Source of the DNA: Vibrio penaeicida
GTDB lineage: Bacteria > Pseudomonadota > Gammaproteobacteria > Enterobacterales > Vibrionaceae
NCBI RefSeq assembly: GCF_002933855.1
Contig: NZ_BFAQ01000022.1
Coordinates: 116,397-180,396, forward strand
Length of the DNA: 64,000 nt
Reading direction: 5' to 3'
This document shows, piece by piece, positions 45,213 to 54,895 of this stretch (its first letter is position 1; each line of letters begins with the position of its first letter). The notes under the pieces were generated by a model. That model searched no databases. It saw only the letters and a list, made by a program, of their open reading frames with translations, and was not told where the DNA came from. The translations under genes were made by a program, and so were the position numbers.

Positions 45213-47810
45213 ATGAAACGTACAATACTAGCTAGTATTCTACCTGCCTTACTTTTGACTGCTTGTAATAAATCTAGCGAGTCAGATAACACAGAAACTT
45301 CTGAAAATAATAAACCTAACAGTGCTGCTTCTAGCTTTACGAATATTAAAGTCGTTGATGGCTACTTAGCTAACGCAAATATATATCTTGATAAGAATAA
45401 TGATGGTGCGATTAATTCAGATGAGTTCGTTGGTAATACCAATGAAAAAGGTGAGTTTAAGCTAAAAAGCTCTGATATTACAGGTCCTATTGTAGCAACA
45501 TCAGTCCCTGGCCAAACAAAAGATCTTGATAATCCAGCGCATATCGATATGACTGGCTTTAAATTGTTTGCTTTAAAAGGAACAACTATAGTATCTCCAC
45601 TTTCTGAATTAATTTATGAAGAGGCTCTAAAGCTAAAGGCTGGCAGTACTGAAAGCATAGAAGCATATGTCGAGCAAGCTACACAAAGTGTACTAAACGA
45701 GCTGTCTCCCATACTAAATGGAAAGGACATAGATCTAAGACATTTTGATTTTATAGCGGAAAAGAATGGTAAAAATTCTGATGTCGCTCAAAAGCTGCAT
45801 AAAGTAGCTCAGTCTCTTGTTGAGGCGGAAAAGAATGGTAACAATCAGTTTCTTATAGAACTACTACCATATTTCGTTGATGAAGCTAGTGCTTTAACAC
45901 CGTCGCAGTTGGGTAATGAAAAGCTGTTCTTCACCGCTGATTATATTGATTTAGGTGACGGGCTTGGTTATGTAGAAAATGTTGATACAGTTGTAAGACT
46001 TACTCCAATTAAAGAGGAATTTAGTCGCTTATACGAAAATATCTCAAAGGCAGGAGTTACAGTTGGTGATGTAATTCCTGAGCAAACTTTTGAGTTGGAT
46101 AATTTGTTTTCGGATGAAGTAACTTTTGAAATCGTTAACACTTCGGGAAATACTGTAGATGTAATTAATGGAATAAGCATTACAACTATTGCTGCAGTTG
46201 ATGAAGTTTTAGGGGAAGGTGACGCTGTACAACAAGCGTACGAACCTGCTAAATTGACTATCCATGGGTTCCCTAATGAACCACTAGAAACAAAGTTTGT
46301 TTTAAAAGTTACTGAGAGCGTTTCTTCTGGAAAAGGTAGAGTCGCATATCTAGATTTTGAAGTCCCGGTAAAGCCAAAGTACGCTCTACCAGTCCTAACC
46401 GAATTTGGGGCTAATGCAATTGATAGTTTGTCGGAAAGGCTTGACGCTCAGTTTATTCCTGGATCATTAATTTTGGTTGGAATAGAACCAGAAAGAATGT
46501 TCCAAGTGATGGAGCAAGAACGAGCTATAGGCGAAAAGGGATATCAAATAGAGGCTTCTAGCGACTTGGGTAGCTTCCTATTAATAGAAGTAAAAGACAT
46601 TCCTAGCGAATTTCTGACTCAACTACACACTAGTTTTGAGTTGAGTCAGGAACAGTTAGAGTTACTTGATAACCCATCAGCATGGGTTCTGTTAGGTAAC
46701 ATATCTGATAATGCAAATGGTCAATATCCTATAAGCATCAGATTCCAACACGAAGTAATAGGTGATGATGGCAGTGCTATAGCTGTTGTTTCTACAAGCC
46801 TTGAGAAAATTACCGATATCAATGTGATTCAGCAAACTTATGTAGATCAGTTAAGTTTATTGGAGAGTCAAGAATACTATTTTAAATCCAATCCTATAGA
46901 TGTCAGTGATTCAAATTTGACGTACTGTCGCAAGCTAAAGTTTGAAAACGGTGAATTACTGATTACTGCTCTTCCTAATAATGTATTGCCGAGATGCAAT
47001 AGCGCTGAGGCATACATAAAGGTTGGGAATTACGCAGTAGGTGAATATGGAATTGAAGTAACCCGTGATCAAGCTGCTTCACTGTTGAACTTTTCAGTCG
47101 TGAATACAGAAGTAGAAGCTTTGGGGCAAATTCAGATTGAACTTACTGATATCCATGGTGTACGTTCTAAATCGGTTGGCTATTTTAATACCCCGGTCTC
47201 GGATGATCCTCTGACTGAAGACGTAAATGAGTCAACTCAAGATTATTCACATGTTATTGAAGAAAAGATCTTTCAAGACTTAGTATTTCTGGATATCACA
47301 GAGCATCAGAAAAATGCAGAATCCAATCCTTTATATTTGACATATAATGAAGGAAGGAAATTATTTACTGTGAAAAAAAATCTCAGTCCGCTCCAAATCC
47401 CTTCCAGTGTATCTATAAGAGCAGTGTATGAAGAAGGAACTAGTTCTTCAGAACCTGCTTTATATCTTGAGTATGGAAAAAACTGTGAGCTTCTTGATAT
47501 CACAAACAACTATATTGGTGGTAATTCTCCAAAACTTAGTATGTCATATGCATATTCATCTACAGGTGACGTGATTCCACCAGTAAATGCCTTCGATTCT
47601 AATGGGAAATGCAGAATTAGTTATGACTTAACCAAACTAAATTCTGACTATATTCTAGGAGATTTTTTCGATATTCATGTTAAGCATAAGCCCGATTATA
47701 TTGATTTTGTAGACTTTAATAGAATGCAATGGATGACCTCTGATGGCCATAACTACCATAGGCTTGAAAAGTTAAGAGCGGAATTTAAACCGAGGAATAA
47801 TAGCTTATAG
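45213..47810 (+). CDS. Large lipoprotein with calcium-type loop, unrecognised
   Basis: 865 residues. Lipobox LLTAC with C18, then a Ser/Asn/Glu linker. The segment VVDGYLANANIYLDKNNDGAINSDEF (about 47-72, given here in pieces: DGYLANANIYLD, KNNDGAINSDEF) is a common module at the base of marine bacterial surface proteins, with a D-x-N-x-D-G calcium-type loop. The rest is beta-rich, with pairs of cysteines near the C-terminus (for example C633-C648 region and NCELLDI/GKCRISY). No domain recognised beyond that. Last gene of the module, with a terminator. Confidence 0.78.
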   Translation: MKRTILASILPALLLTACNKSSESDNTETSENNKPNSAASSFTNIKVVDGYLANANIYLDKNNDGAINSDEFVGNTNEKGEFKLKSSDITGPIVATSVPGQTKDLDNPAHIDMTGFKLFALKGTTIVSPLSELIYEEALKLKAGSTESIEAYVEQATQSVLNELSPILNGKDIDLRHFDFIAEKNGKNSDVAQKLHKVAQSLVEAEKNGNNQFLIELLPYFVDEASALTPSQLGNEKLFFTADYIDLGDGLGYVENVDTVVRLTPIKEEFSRLYENISKAGVTVGDVIPEQTFELDNLFSDEVTFEIVNTSGNTVDVINGISITTIAAVDEVLGEGDAVQQAYEPAKLTIHGFPNEPLETKFVLKVTESVSSGKGRVAYLDFEVPVKPKYALPVLTEFGANAIDSLSERLDAQFIPGSLILVGIEPERMFQVMEQERAIGEKGYQIEASSDLGSFLLIEVKDIPSEFLTQLHTSFELSQEQLELLDNPSAWVLLGNISDNANGQYPISIRFQHEVIGDDGSAIAVVSTSLEKITDINVIQQTYVDQLSLLESQEYYFKSNPIDVSDSNLTYCRKLKFENGELLITALPNNVLPRCNSAEAYIKVGNYAVGEYGIEVTRDQAASLLNFSVVNTEVEALGQIQIELTDIHGVRSKSVGYFNTPVSDDPLTEDVNESTQDYSHVIEEKIFQDLVFLDITEHQKNAESNPLYLTYNEGRKLFTVKKNLSPLQIPSSVSIRAVYEEGTSSSEPALYLEYGKNCELLDITNNYIGGNSPKLSMSYAYSSTGDVIPPVNAFDSNGKCRISYDLTKLNSDYILGDFFDIHVKHKPDYIDFVDFNRMQWMTSDGHNYHRLEKLRAEFKPRNNSL

Positions 47811-47821
47811 TTTATAACTTC

Positions 47822-47852
47822 AAAGCCCCAACACTAAGTTGGGGTTTTTTTA
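47822..47852 (+). terminator. Terminator of the three-gene module
   Basis: Stem CCCCAAC / GTTGGGG with loop ACTAA and a run of seven T, 15 bases after the last stop of the module. Confidence 0.92.
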
Positions 47853-47895
47853 CATCAACATTAAATTGAGCTGACAACTAGCGAATACCAAACAT

Positions 47896-47931
47896 AAAAA
47901 AGCCAGAGACTAAAATCTCTGGCTTTCCAAA
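47896..47931 (-). terminator. Terminator of the outer-membrane protein gene
   Basis: Stem AAAGCCAGAGA / TCTCTGGCTTT with a short loop CTAAAA, with A run on the left, T run on the minus-strand side. Serves the outer-membrane protein gene and may also act on the plus strand. Confidence 0.85.
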
Positions 47932-47949
47932 TTTAACTAGGAAATAAGA

Positions 47950-48492
47950 TTAAAACTTAAATCTTGCTGTCATCATAAATTGGTCGCCGTAGAAGTCATT
48001 TAGTAGACCTTCTAGACCAATTGAGAATAGTTCGGTTGAATGGAAGCGGCCGTATACAGAACCTGTCCATTCGTCTTTTTGTTTAATGGATACATAACCC
48101 ACTTTACCGCCCACCTCAAATTGTGGACCAAGCCACTGGCGTACGCCAAGGTTGATTTGCATCCCGGTATCGATATCTTGGTTATCGTTATCAACCGCGC
48201 GGAATAGCATTTCACCTGTAAGGTCAGCCCAGTTGTTTACTGGAGCATGAAAACCAAAACCTGCAGCTAGGTTAAAGTCACCTTTAAATTTAGAATCAAT
48301 GGTGGCAACCATATGTGCATTTGGGTGAACTGATTTGCTAAAACCACCACCAAACGTCATTGGGCTTGCGCCAATTCGAGCTTCAGCATAGTCGTAGTTA
48401 AAGTTGCTCATAGACGTAACTTCGTCTTTGTCAGCAGCAAATGAAGAAGCAGATACTGCCATCAAACCAATGGCTAACAGTGTCTTACGCAT
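47950..48492 (-). CDS. Small outer-membrane beta-barrel protein
   Basis: 180 residues with a signal peptide (MRKTLLAIGLMAVSASSFA). The mature part is an eight-stranded-barrel-like sequence rich in aromatic and glycine residues, ending in ARFKF, the canonical outer-membrane C-terminus. It resembles small Vibrio outer-membrane proteins that lie near tfoX and serC, by memory. Function unknown. Divergent from the DUF945 gene. Confidence 0.8.
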   Translation of the reverse strand: MRKTLLAIGLMAVSASSFAADKDEVTSMSNFNYDYAEARIGASPMTFGGGFSKSVHPNAHMVATIDSKFKGDFNLAAGFGFHAPVNNWADLTGEMLFRAVDNDNQDIDTGMQINLGVRQWLGPQFEVGGKVGYVSIKQKDEWTGSVYGRFHSTELFSIGLEGLLNDFYGDQFMMTARFKF

Positions 48493-48809
48493 AATTTAGA
48501 CAAACCTTATGTAGTTGGTACGGGCAATGCTTGAAAAGCAAAGCCTTTAAGTTCTTTGAATTACTAGGGAATATGATAATGCATCCAACCGAGGATTCAT
48601 CAAAAATTTAAAAGAAATTCCATTTTTGTGGAGGTTTTCTAACCATATTGGTTGAAATCGCTCCTTCATCATCATCTTCGATGTGTTTATGCACTGTTAG
48701 CTAGAGTAGCGCACTCTTTAAATTGCGCGTATTTAGATATGTATTGCGCTTTCCACTTCTTGCGTAAATTGATGTAGACTGCGTTTTTTAACTTTATATT
48801 AAAGACAGC
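48493..48809. other. 317-base divergent intergenic region
   Basis: Contains promoters for the outer-membrane protein gene and the DUF945 gene. A short palindrome AACCATATTGGTT lies at 48641-48653. Nothing else clear. Confidence 0.5.
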
Positions 48810-50072
48810 ATGCATTCTCTTAAAAAAATGGGCGCTATCGGCGGTGCTATTCTTCTGGTGGCATGTTGGCCACTTGCAGTCGGTCAGATAGCGCAAAAAG
48901 TTATCGAAGATGGTGTACAAAATTTAAATAGCAGTTCTGTTAAGGCAGAGATAGCCGAATACGACAGAGGTTACTTTTCTGCAACTGCAATTACCCGCTA
49001 CACAATCACCGACCCACAGCTAGTCAAAAGCCTTGAAGCTGACGGTCTACCTGCTTCAATCGAAGTCGTTCACGACATTAGTCACGGCTTGGTTGGGATC
49101 GATGCGCATTCTTATGTAAAAGACTCATTGCTTATTCAATTTGAGTTGGCGACTCAGACAAAATTGAACGGAGACACACACTTTGAATTGGTGGGACGAA
49201 AATTCAATTTTACCGATTCCAAAGGTGCCGAACTCATTATCGGTCAATATACAGCACAAGGCGTTGCCTCTGTCGCTGGTGCGCTAGAAGCGACGGTTGC
49301 GGTACCACAAGCGTCGGTTAACTTTGCTAATGGCGACAATTTGGTTTTGGACAACTTTACTGGTGAAGGGGCAGGGCAACGTGAAGGTGGTCTGTGGGTT
49401 GGCGAGCAAAACATTGGCGTCAAAGGTTTTCAACTTTCATCTGCTTCTGGGGAAAGCGATTTTCAACTTGAAGATTTGCTGTATGTGCTGAAAACCAACA
49501 AAGACGAATCAGGTGAAAAATTTGATAGCGTGCAAACACTCTCCATTAAAAGTGCATCGACTGGCGAGAATCATGCCAGAGATTTGGAGCTAGATTTTGC
49601 CTTTAACGGCATTAACAGCCAAGCATTGGAGCAACTTATTTCAATTTATCGTGCGGGTGGAAACCTGACGGAAGAGGGAATGAACGAAAGTATGCCGTTG
49701 CTGGATCAATTGATCGAAACAGGCTTTGGCGTTCAGCTTAACAAGTTTGCCCTCAATTTAGATGGAGGGGATTTCCAGTCAGCGTGGCAGCTAACTGTTC
49801 CTTCTGGGCAAAAAAATGTTTCTCAAAATGCATCAGTATTGTTGAATGTTGTTGAAGGAAATCTGGATGCTTTCATTTCCAACGAGCTACTTCAATCCTA
49901 TCCATTTGTGCGAGAAAATATAGATGAGCTATTGATTATGGAGTTTGCTAACGAAGATAACAATGGTGTTGGTTTGAATGCAAAGCTGATTAACGGTCAG
50001 GTAACCTTCTCTAGCGGGAAGCAAATACCACTTCTTGCACTATTCATGCCTTTGATGGCTGGTGGTAAGTAG
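48810..50072 (+). CDS. DUF945 (YdgA-like) family protein
   Basis: 420 residues. N-terminal signal anchor (MGAIGGAILLVACWPLAVGQIA), then a long beta-rich extracytoplasmic domain that starts VIEDGVQNL and contains YDRGYFSATAITRYTI, the hallmark of the DUF945/YdgA family (E. coli YdgA, about 500 residues; shorter here). It is related to AsmA-type proteins of the envelope. Function unclear. ACWP contains a lipobox-like C but in the middle of a hydrophobic segment, so an anchor is preferred. Confidence 0.85.
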   Translation: MHSLKKMGAIGGAILLVACWPLAVGQIAQKVIEDGVQNLNSSSVKAEIAEYDRGYFSATAITRYTITDPQLVKSLEADGLPASIEVVHDISHGLVGIDAHSYVKDSLLIQFELATQTKLNGDTHFELVGRKFNFTDSKGAELIIGQYTAQGVASVAGALEATVAVPQASVNFANGDNLVLDNFTGEGAGQREGGLWVGEQNIGVKGFQLSSASGESDFQLEDLLYVLKTNKDESGEKFDSVQTLSIKSASTGENHARDLELDFAFNGINSQALEQLISIYRAGGNLTEEGMNESMPLLDQLIETGFGVQLNKFALNLDGGDFQSAWQLTVPSGQKNVSQNASVLLNVVEGNLDAFISNELLQSYPFVRENIDELLIMEFANEDNNGVGLNAKLINGQVTFSSGKQIPLLALFMPLMAGGK

Positions 50073-50103
50073 AGTTCTTTACCGAAAATAGCGAATTGAA
50101 TAT

Positions 50104-50134
50104 AAAAAGAAGTCATAAGACTTCTTTTTTTGTG
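50104..50134 (+). terminator. Terminator of the DUF945 gene
   Basis: Stem AAGAAGTC / GACTTCTT with loop ATAA, followed by TTTTT, 33 bases after the stop. Confidence 0.85.
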
Positions 50135-50226
50135 TTTTCTCCGTTTTTTTCTTTTTCCCGATCTCAAAAAGTGGTATTACTGATGTAAATCTCGATTTGT
50201 ATTTTAACGCAGGAGCATTCTTCATC

Positions 50227-51309
50227 ATGGAACCGATTTATAATTTCAGTGCTGGTCCAGCAGGTTTACCTAAAGCGGTAATGGAAAAAGCGCAAGCTGA
50301 ATTCATCAACTGGAATGGTATTGGCACATCGGTAATGGAAATCAGCCATCGCAGTAAAGAATTCATTGCTGTTGCTGAAAAAGCAGAACAAGATCTAAGA
50401 GATCTCCTGTCCATCCCTAACAACTATAAAGTGTTGTTTTGCCATGGTGGTGCTCGCGCTCAGTTCGCGGCAGTACCAATGAATCTGCTTGGCGACAAAA
50501 CAAAAGCAGACTATGTTGATGCAGGTTACTGGGCGCAAAGTGCAGTAACGGAAGCAAAGAAATATTGCCAACCTCGTGTTATCGACGCGAAAACAGAAGT
50601 TGATGGCAAAGTTGCGGTTATTCCACCTTTTGAGTGGGAAATTGATGAAAACGCTGCTTATGTACACTTTTGCCCGAATGAAACTATCGATGGCGTAGAG
50701 ATTACAGAACTGCCTGTTACAGATAAGCCCATTGTTGCGGATCTTTCATCCACTATCCTATCTCGTAAAATCGATGTCTCTCAATATGGTGTAATTTACG
50801 CAGGTGCTCAGAAAAACATCGGTGCAGCGGGTATTTGTATCGTAATCGTTCGTGAAGATTTACTTGAATTGGCATCAGACGCGCTTCCAAGCATTCTTAA
50901 CTATAAGGTATTGGCTGAAAAAGATTCCATGTTCAACACACCACCTACTTATGCATGGTATTTATCTGGGTTAGTGTTTGAATGGTTGAAAGAGCAAGGT
51001 GGTGTAGAAGCAATCGAGCAAGTCAACAAAGAAAAAGCGGATCTACTGTACAATTACATTGATGCTTCTGATTTTTATCGTAATCAGGTCCACCCAAACA
51101 ACCGCTCGCGCATGAACGTACCTTTCCAGTTAGCGAAACCTGAATTAGATGGGAAGTTTCTGGAGTTAGCTCAAGAAGCTGGTTTGCAGGCGCTAAAAGG
51201 ACACCGAGCTGTAGGTGGTATGCGTGCTTCTATTTACAACGCAATGCCGCTTGAAGGCGTACAAGCTTTAGTTGAGTTTATGAAGCAGTTCGAAATCGAA
51301 TACGCATAA
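50227..51309 (+). CDS. serC: Phosphoserine aminotransferase
   Basis: 360-residue PLP enzyme for serine and pyridoxine synthesis (3-phosphohydroxypyruvate plus glutamate to phosphoserine plus 2-oxoglutarate). The family start [19 protein letters not shown], the PLP lysine K196 ([11 protein letters not shown]198 in E. coli) and the [11 protein letters not shown] motif near the end are all there. The start is set at 50227; an in-frame start 30 bases upstream would add [10 protein letters not shown], not in the family. AGGAG is 11 bases upstream. Confidence 0.97.
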   Translation: MEPIYNFSAGPAGLPKAVMEKAQAEFINWNGIGTSVMEISHRSKEFIAVAEKAEQDLRDLLSIPNNYKVLFCHGGARAQFAAVPMNLLGDKTKADYVDAGYWAQSAVTEAKKYCQPRVIDAKTEVDGKVAVIPPFEWEIDENAAYVHFCPNETIDGVEITELPVTDKPIVADLSSTILSRKIDVSQYGVIYAGAQKNIGAAGICIVIVREDLLELASDALPSILNYKVLAEKDSMFNTPPTYAWYLSGLVFEWLKEQGGVEAIEQVNKEKADLLYNYIDASDFYRNQVHPNNRSRMNVPFQLAKPELDGKFLELAQEAGLQALKGHRAVGGMRASIYNAMPLEGVQALVEFMKQFEIEYA

Positions 51310-51332
51310 ATATTCATAGCAATTTAAATTCA

Positions 51333-51362
51333 AGAACCCAGCCAAGCGCTGGGTTTTTTGTT
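51333..51362 (+). terminator. Terminator of serC
   Basis: Stem AACCCAGC / GCTGGGTT with loop CAAGC, followed by TTTT; 25 bases past the stop. Confidence 0.88.
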
Positions 51363-51521
51363 TCTATTTTCTTGGGTTCTATTGGTCGTATCACATGCTC
51401 GGAGCAAAAGGCGTTTATAAGGTATAGACTTTACTCAAGTCACAATTTTCGAGCATTTGTTCGCCAAACTGACTAAATGAGTGTTATCACAATAAAATTT
51501 CCCGCAATTTGGAGCTGAAGT

Positions 51522-52256
51522 TTGCAACTCAAGGAAAAGAGCATTCGCACAGTTGTTGTCGTGGATGACGATCAAGACATTCGAGATGTACTTGGAGACG
51601 CTTTATCACAGCAAGGGCATAACGTCATTTTGGCTGAGAATGGCGATCAGCTTATGTCTGCGTTCAAACAGGACAATCCGGATGTCATATTGTTGGATTT
51701 GCGATTGAAACAAGAAGATGGCTTGCAGCTAGCAAAGGCAATTCGAGAACAAAGCACCGTTCCAATCATGATGCTTACAGGTAAAGGTGATGAAACCGAC
51801 CGCATCATCGGGTTAGAAATCGCCGCCGATGATTACATGATGAAGCCGTTTAACCTTCGGGAACTGATTGCTCGTGTCAATGCATTGCTTCGCCGCTCAG
51901 ACATAACGCAAACAAAGCCAATTCAACTAGAACACGTACAATATTGCTTTGGACCTTGGAGCCTGAATATGTCGACAAGACAGCTTCTTCACGAATCGGG
52001 TAGAGAGGTCAGTTTAACGTATGGAGAATTTGCATTGCTTCAAGCGTTAATCACCTCACCAAACTGCGTTTTATCACGGGATCAGTTGATGGATAAAACC
52101 CATGGTCTCGCCTCAGATTCGAGTGACAGAACAGTCGATGTTCTCATTCTCCGATTACGAAGGAAGATTGAAAACAACCCACGATTACCCGAGTTCATTC
52201 AAACGGAACGAGGTGTAGGTTACGTGTTTATCAGCAACGTAAATCGGGTTGGTTAA
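51522..52256 (+). CDS. OmpR-family response regulator
   Basis: 244 residues. Receiver domain (1-120) with acidic pocket DDDQD, phospho-acceptor D59 (ILLDLRL) and conserved Thr and Lys (MLTGKGD; YMMKPFN), then a winged-helix DNA-binding domain (140-240; LTYGEFALLQALI, LSRDQLMDKTHG, DRTVDVLILRLRRKIE). The start is TTG at 51522, with GGAG seven bases before it; no ATG lies close. Its stop is three bases before the hybrid kinase start, so the two form a two-component pair upstream of a sugar ABC importer, the likely target. Confidence 0.93.
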   Translation: MQLKEKSIRTVVVVDDDQDIRDVLGDALSQQGHNVILAENGDQLMSAFKQDNPDVILLDLRLKQEDGLQLAKAIREQSTVPIMMLTGKGDETDRIIGLEIAADDYMMKPFNLRELIARVNALLRRSDITQTKPIQLEHVQYCFGPWSLNMSTRQLLHESGREVSLTYGEFALLQALITSPNCVLSRDQLMDKTHGLASDSSDRTVDVLILRLRRKIENNPRLPEFIQTERGVGYVFISNVNRVG

Positions 52257-52259
52257 CCT

Positions 52260-54731
52260 ATGATCCGGTTGCAAAGTATCCGCACTAAGCTCCTATTTTC
52301 AGTTGTGGGTACTTTGCTGCTTACCCTTTCTCTTGCCAGTGTTTTTGTCTATACCACTCAGCAGAACCAAGCTCTTATTGAGGATATTGCCTCCGAAACC
52401 CTCGAAGATATCAATACCGCGCTAAGCCTTTCAGAAAGCGTTGCTCAAGTCGCGGCAATGGCGCCTTATGCTGCGGATTTTGCTCGACCATTTCATGTTC
52501 AAAATGAGAGCCAAAGGCTGCAAGAAAAAATCAAGGATCTTAAGTCCGTAGCGGACCACCTAAACAATCCAGAAGCAAAAGATACCTTATTGAAAAAAGT
52601 AGAAACGCTGGATACATCCATTCAAGCCTTGCTAGCCAACGTAACGAAAGAACTTTTCACTCGTGAAGATCTTCTTTCACTTCAATTCGACTTGCATCCT
52701 CTAATGGCTCACAGTCAAGGAGAGGTATTCATTAACGCCTTTACTCGAAATCCAATGGCCGTGCCTCATGTTCTTATTGAACAAATGGAGATATATGCGA
52801 ATCAACAAGCACTTTCTGGAATCTCAAATATTTTATCGGAGCTCAAAGCCCAGCAGAAAAATGTGTCTGAGGTTCGCCGTAACAATGCGTATGTTCTTTC
52901 TTCCATTCGGGCGCAATCGGATCAAATGACCGCATCTGTACATGAGTTTGTGATTGCCTTGCAGCAACATTTGAGGTTTCAACAAAAGCAATCGGAAAGG
53001 GCGATAGATCGGGCAACTGTATTCATTTCTATCATCATATTACTGTTGCTGCTGAGTGGTATTTATCTCCACCGGTTCAACTCAGTGTTGACAAGAGATC
53101 TCAAAACGGTGACCGAAGAAATGTCGAGCTTAGCGCAAGGTAAGACCAATATCGCCGTGGCGAATATTCAGCGTAATGATGAAATAGGGGAACTGGCTCG
53201 AACCTTCGAAGCATTCCAAACAGAAGCCATCGAAAAAGTCCGAGTGACAGAAGATTTGCGAGTTCAAAAGAATTTGCTCGAAGCCATCTTCAACAATATT
53301 CAAGATGGGCTCAGTGTGTTTGATGATCAAGATAACTTAGTTGCGTGGAATAGACGTTACCTGACGTTATTCAAGCTCCAACCAAATGAAGTGACGGTTG
53401 GCATGCCGTTAAATGATTTACAAACACTCATGGCAAGAACGCCTTTTCGCACGCGAAACTTAATGCAAGAAACGTTAGAGCTACAAGAGTTAAATGAAGA
53501 AAGGAAAGGGCGTTCGGCAGTATTTGAGCGCTATTTCGATGATGGCAGGATCATTGAATTTCGGAGTCAGCCTATGCCAGAGGGTGGCTTTGTAACACTT
53601 TACAGTGATCTCTCAGAAAGAAAGGCGATAGAGCAGCAACTGCAACAAGCCCAAAAAATGGAAATGTTGGGGCAACTTACGGGCGGAGTCGCGCACGACT
53701 TTAACAACTTACTGGCCTCACTCATGGGGAATCTACAGCTGCTCGAAATGTTGCCAAACCTCAGTGAAAGCCAAGAAAAATATCTTTCCAGAGCGCTATT
53801 AGTGACCGAAAAAGGCAGCCAGTTGGTGGAGCGGCTATTGGCATTTAGCCGCAAGCAGCAACTGTATCCAGAATGGGTGTTAGTGGATGATTTGATTGCG
53901 AGTGTTCTTGATATATCGGCCTATTGCGTAACACCGAATATCACAGTCAATACGGATTTGGCGCTGGGGGAACAGTGTATCTATGTTGACCCTTCTCAGT
54001 TGGAGAATGCGCTCTTAAACTTAATTTTAAACAGTTCTTCGGCTATGCCCAAAGGTGGAGAGCTCACTTTATCGACGTACAAATCACCTCAAAGTGAACA
54101 CATTATTCTAGAAGTCATCGATACCGGTGATGGAATGAGTGAAGAAACCATGCAGCGCGCTTTAGAGCCGTTTTTTACGACCAAGCCAACTGGCGAGGGG
54201 AGCGGTTTAGGGCTCAGTATGGTTTATGGGTTTGTGACACAAAGTGGAGGAGAACTCGACATGCAATCGACTTTATCACAAGGTACAAGCGTTAAGCTCA
54301 TTCTTCCAATTGGTCAGCAGCCTAAATTAGAACATGGACAACAAAAATTCAGTAACCACGCTATCACTGTTAAGCCTAATGCATCAGTTTTATTGGTCGA
54401 AGATGACGCCGAAGTTTCCGGTGTTATTCGAGAGCAGCTTGCACTAATGGATTTTGAAGTGAGTGTGGTTCATTCAGTGCAACATGCACTGGAGCATTTG
54501 GCGGTAAATACGTGCGACCTTGTTATCTCCGATGTGAATTTGGGCTCAACTGAAGACGGTGTGCAGCTACGCCAGATTTTGGCTTCTGAAAGTCCTAACT
54601 TGCCCGTTATACTCACTTCGGGGCTACCGATCGAATCTCTAATCGAACACCATCATTTGAATCCTGAATGGCGCTTTATTGCCAAACCTTTTCAGTATGA
54701 ACAATTAAAAGCAATGATAAATATAGCGTAA
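52260..54731 (+). CDS. Hybrid histidine kinase (HAMP, PAS, HisKA, HATPase, receiver)
   Basis: 823 residues. TM1 about 11-30, a 220-residue helical periplasmic sensor, TM2 about 252-270, HAMP about 271-325, a PAS domain (ILEAIFNNIQDGLSVFDDQDNLVAWN, about 340-450; given as NNIQDGLSVFDDQDNLVAWN), HisKA with H479 (GGVAHDFNNLL), HATPase (TGDGMSEE, GEGSGLGLSMVYGF) and a C-terminal receiver with D758 (VISDVNLG). The all-helical sensor resembles TorS, whose partner TorT is a periplasmic binding protein; a candidate partner is encoded at 57982-58899. Cognate regulator is the preceding gene. Confidence 0.92.
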   Translation: MIRLQSIRTKLLFSVVGTLLLTLSLASVFVYTTQQNQALIEDIASETLEDINTALSLSESVAQVAAMAPYAADFARPFHVQNESQRLQEKIKDLKSVADHLNNPEAKDTLLKKVETLDTSIQALLANVTKELFTREDLLSLQFDLHPLMAHSQGEVFINAFTRNPMAVPHVLIEQMEIYANQQALSGISNILSELKAQQKNVSEVRRNNAYVLSSIRAQSDQMTASVHEFVIALQQHLRFQQKQSERAIDRATVFISIIILLLLLSGIYLHRFNSVLTRDLKTVTEEMSSLAQGKTNIAVANIQRNDEIGELARTFEAFQTEAIEKVRVTEDLRVQKNLLEAIFNNIQDGLSVFDDQDNLVAWNRRYLTLFKLQPNEVTVGMPLNDLQTLMARTPFRTRNLMQETLELQELNEERKGRSAVFERYFDDGRIIEFRSQPMPEGGFVTLYSDLSERKAIEQQLQQAQKMEMLGQLTGGVAHDFNNLLASLMGNLQLLEMLPNLSESQEKYLSRALLVTEKGSQLVERLLAFSRKQQLYPEWVLVDDLIASVLDISAYCVTPNITVNTDLALGEQCIYVDPSQLENALLNLILNSSSAMPKGGELTLSTYKSPQSEHIILEVIDTGDGMSEETMQRALEPFFTTKPTGEGSGLGLSMVYGFVTQSGGELDMQSTLSQGTSVKLILPIGQQPKLEHGQQKFSNHAITVKPNASVLLVEDDAEVSGVIREQLALMDFEVSVVHSVQHALEHLAVNTCDLVISDVNLGSTEDGVQLRQILASESPNLPVILTSGLPIESLIEHHHLNPEWRFIAKPFQYEQLKAMINIA

Positions 54732-54895
54732 TTGTTGTACGTAAATAATTCTATTAAATCAAAATACTAGAAGCTTTATTTCAATTGTTAACGAGTTTTT
54801 CTCGCTTTGAAATCATTCATTAGTTTTTCCCTGTCACTTTTGTAAAACCAAGGAAGGAACTGACCTTGGATCTATAACTTGTAAGGGAGTAAACC

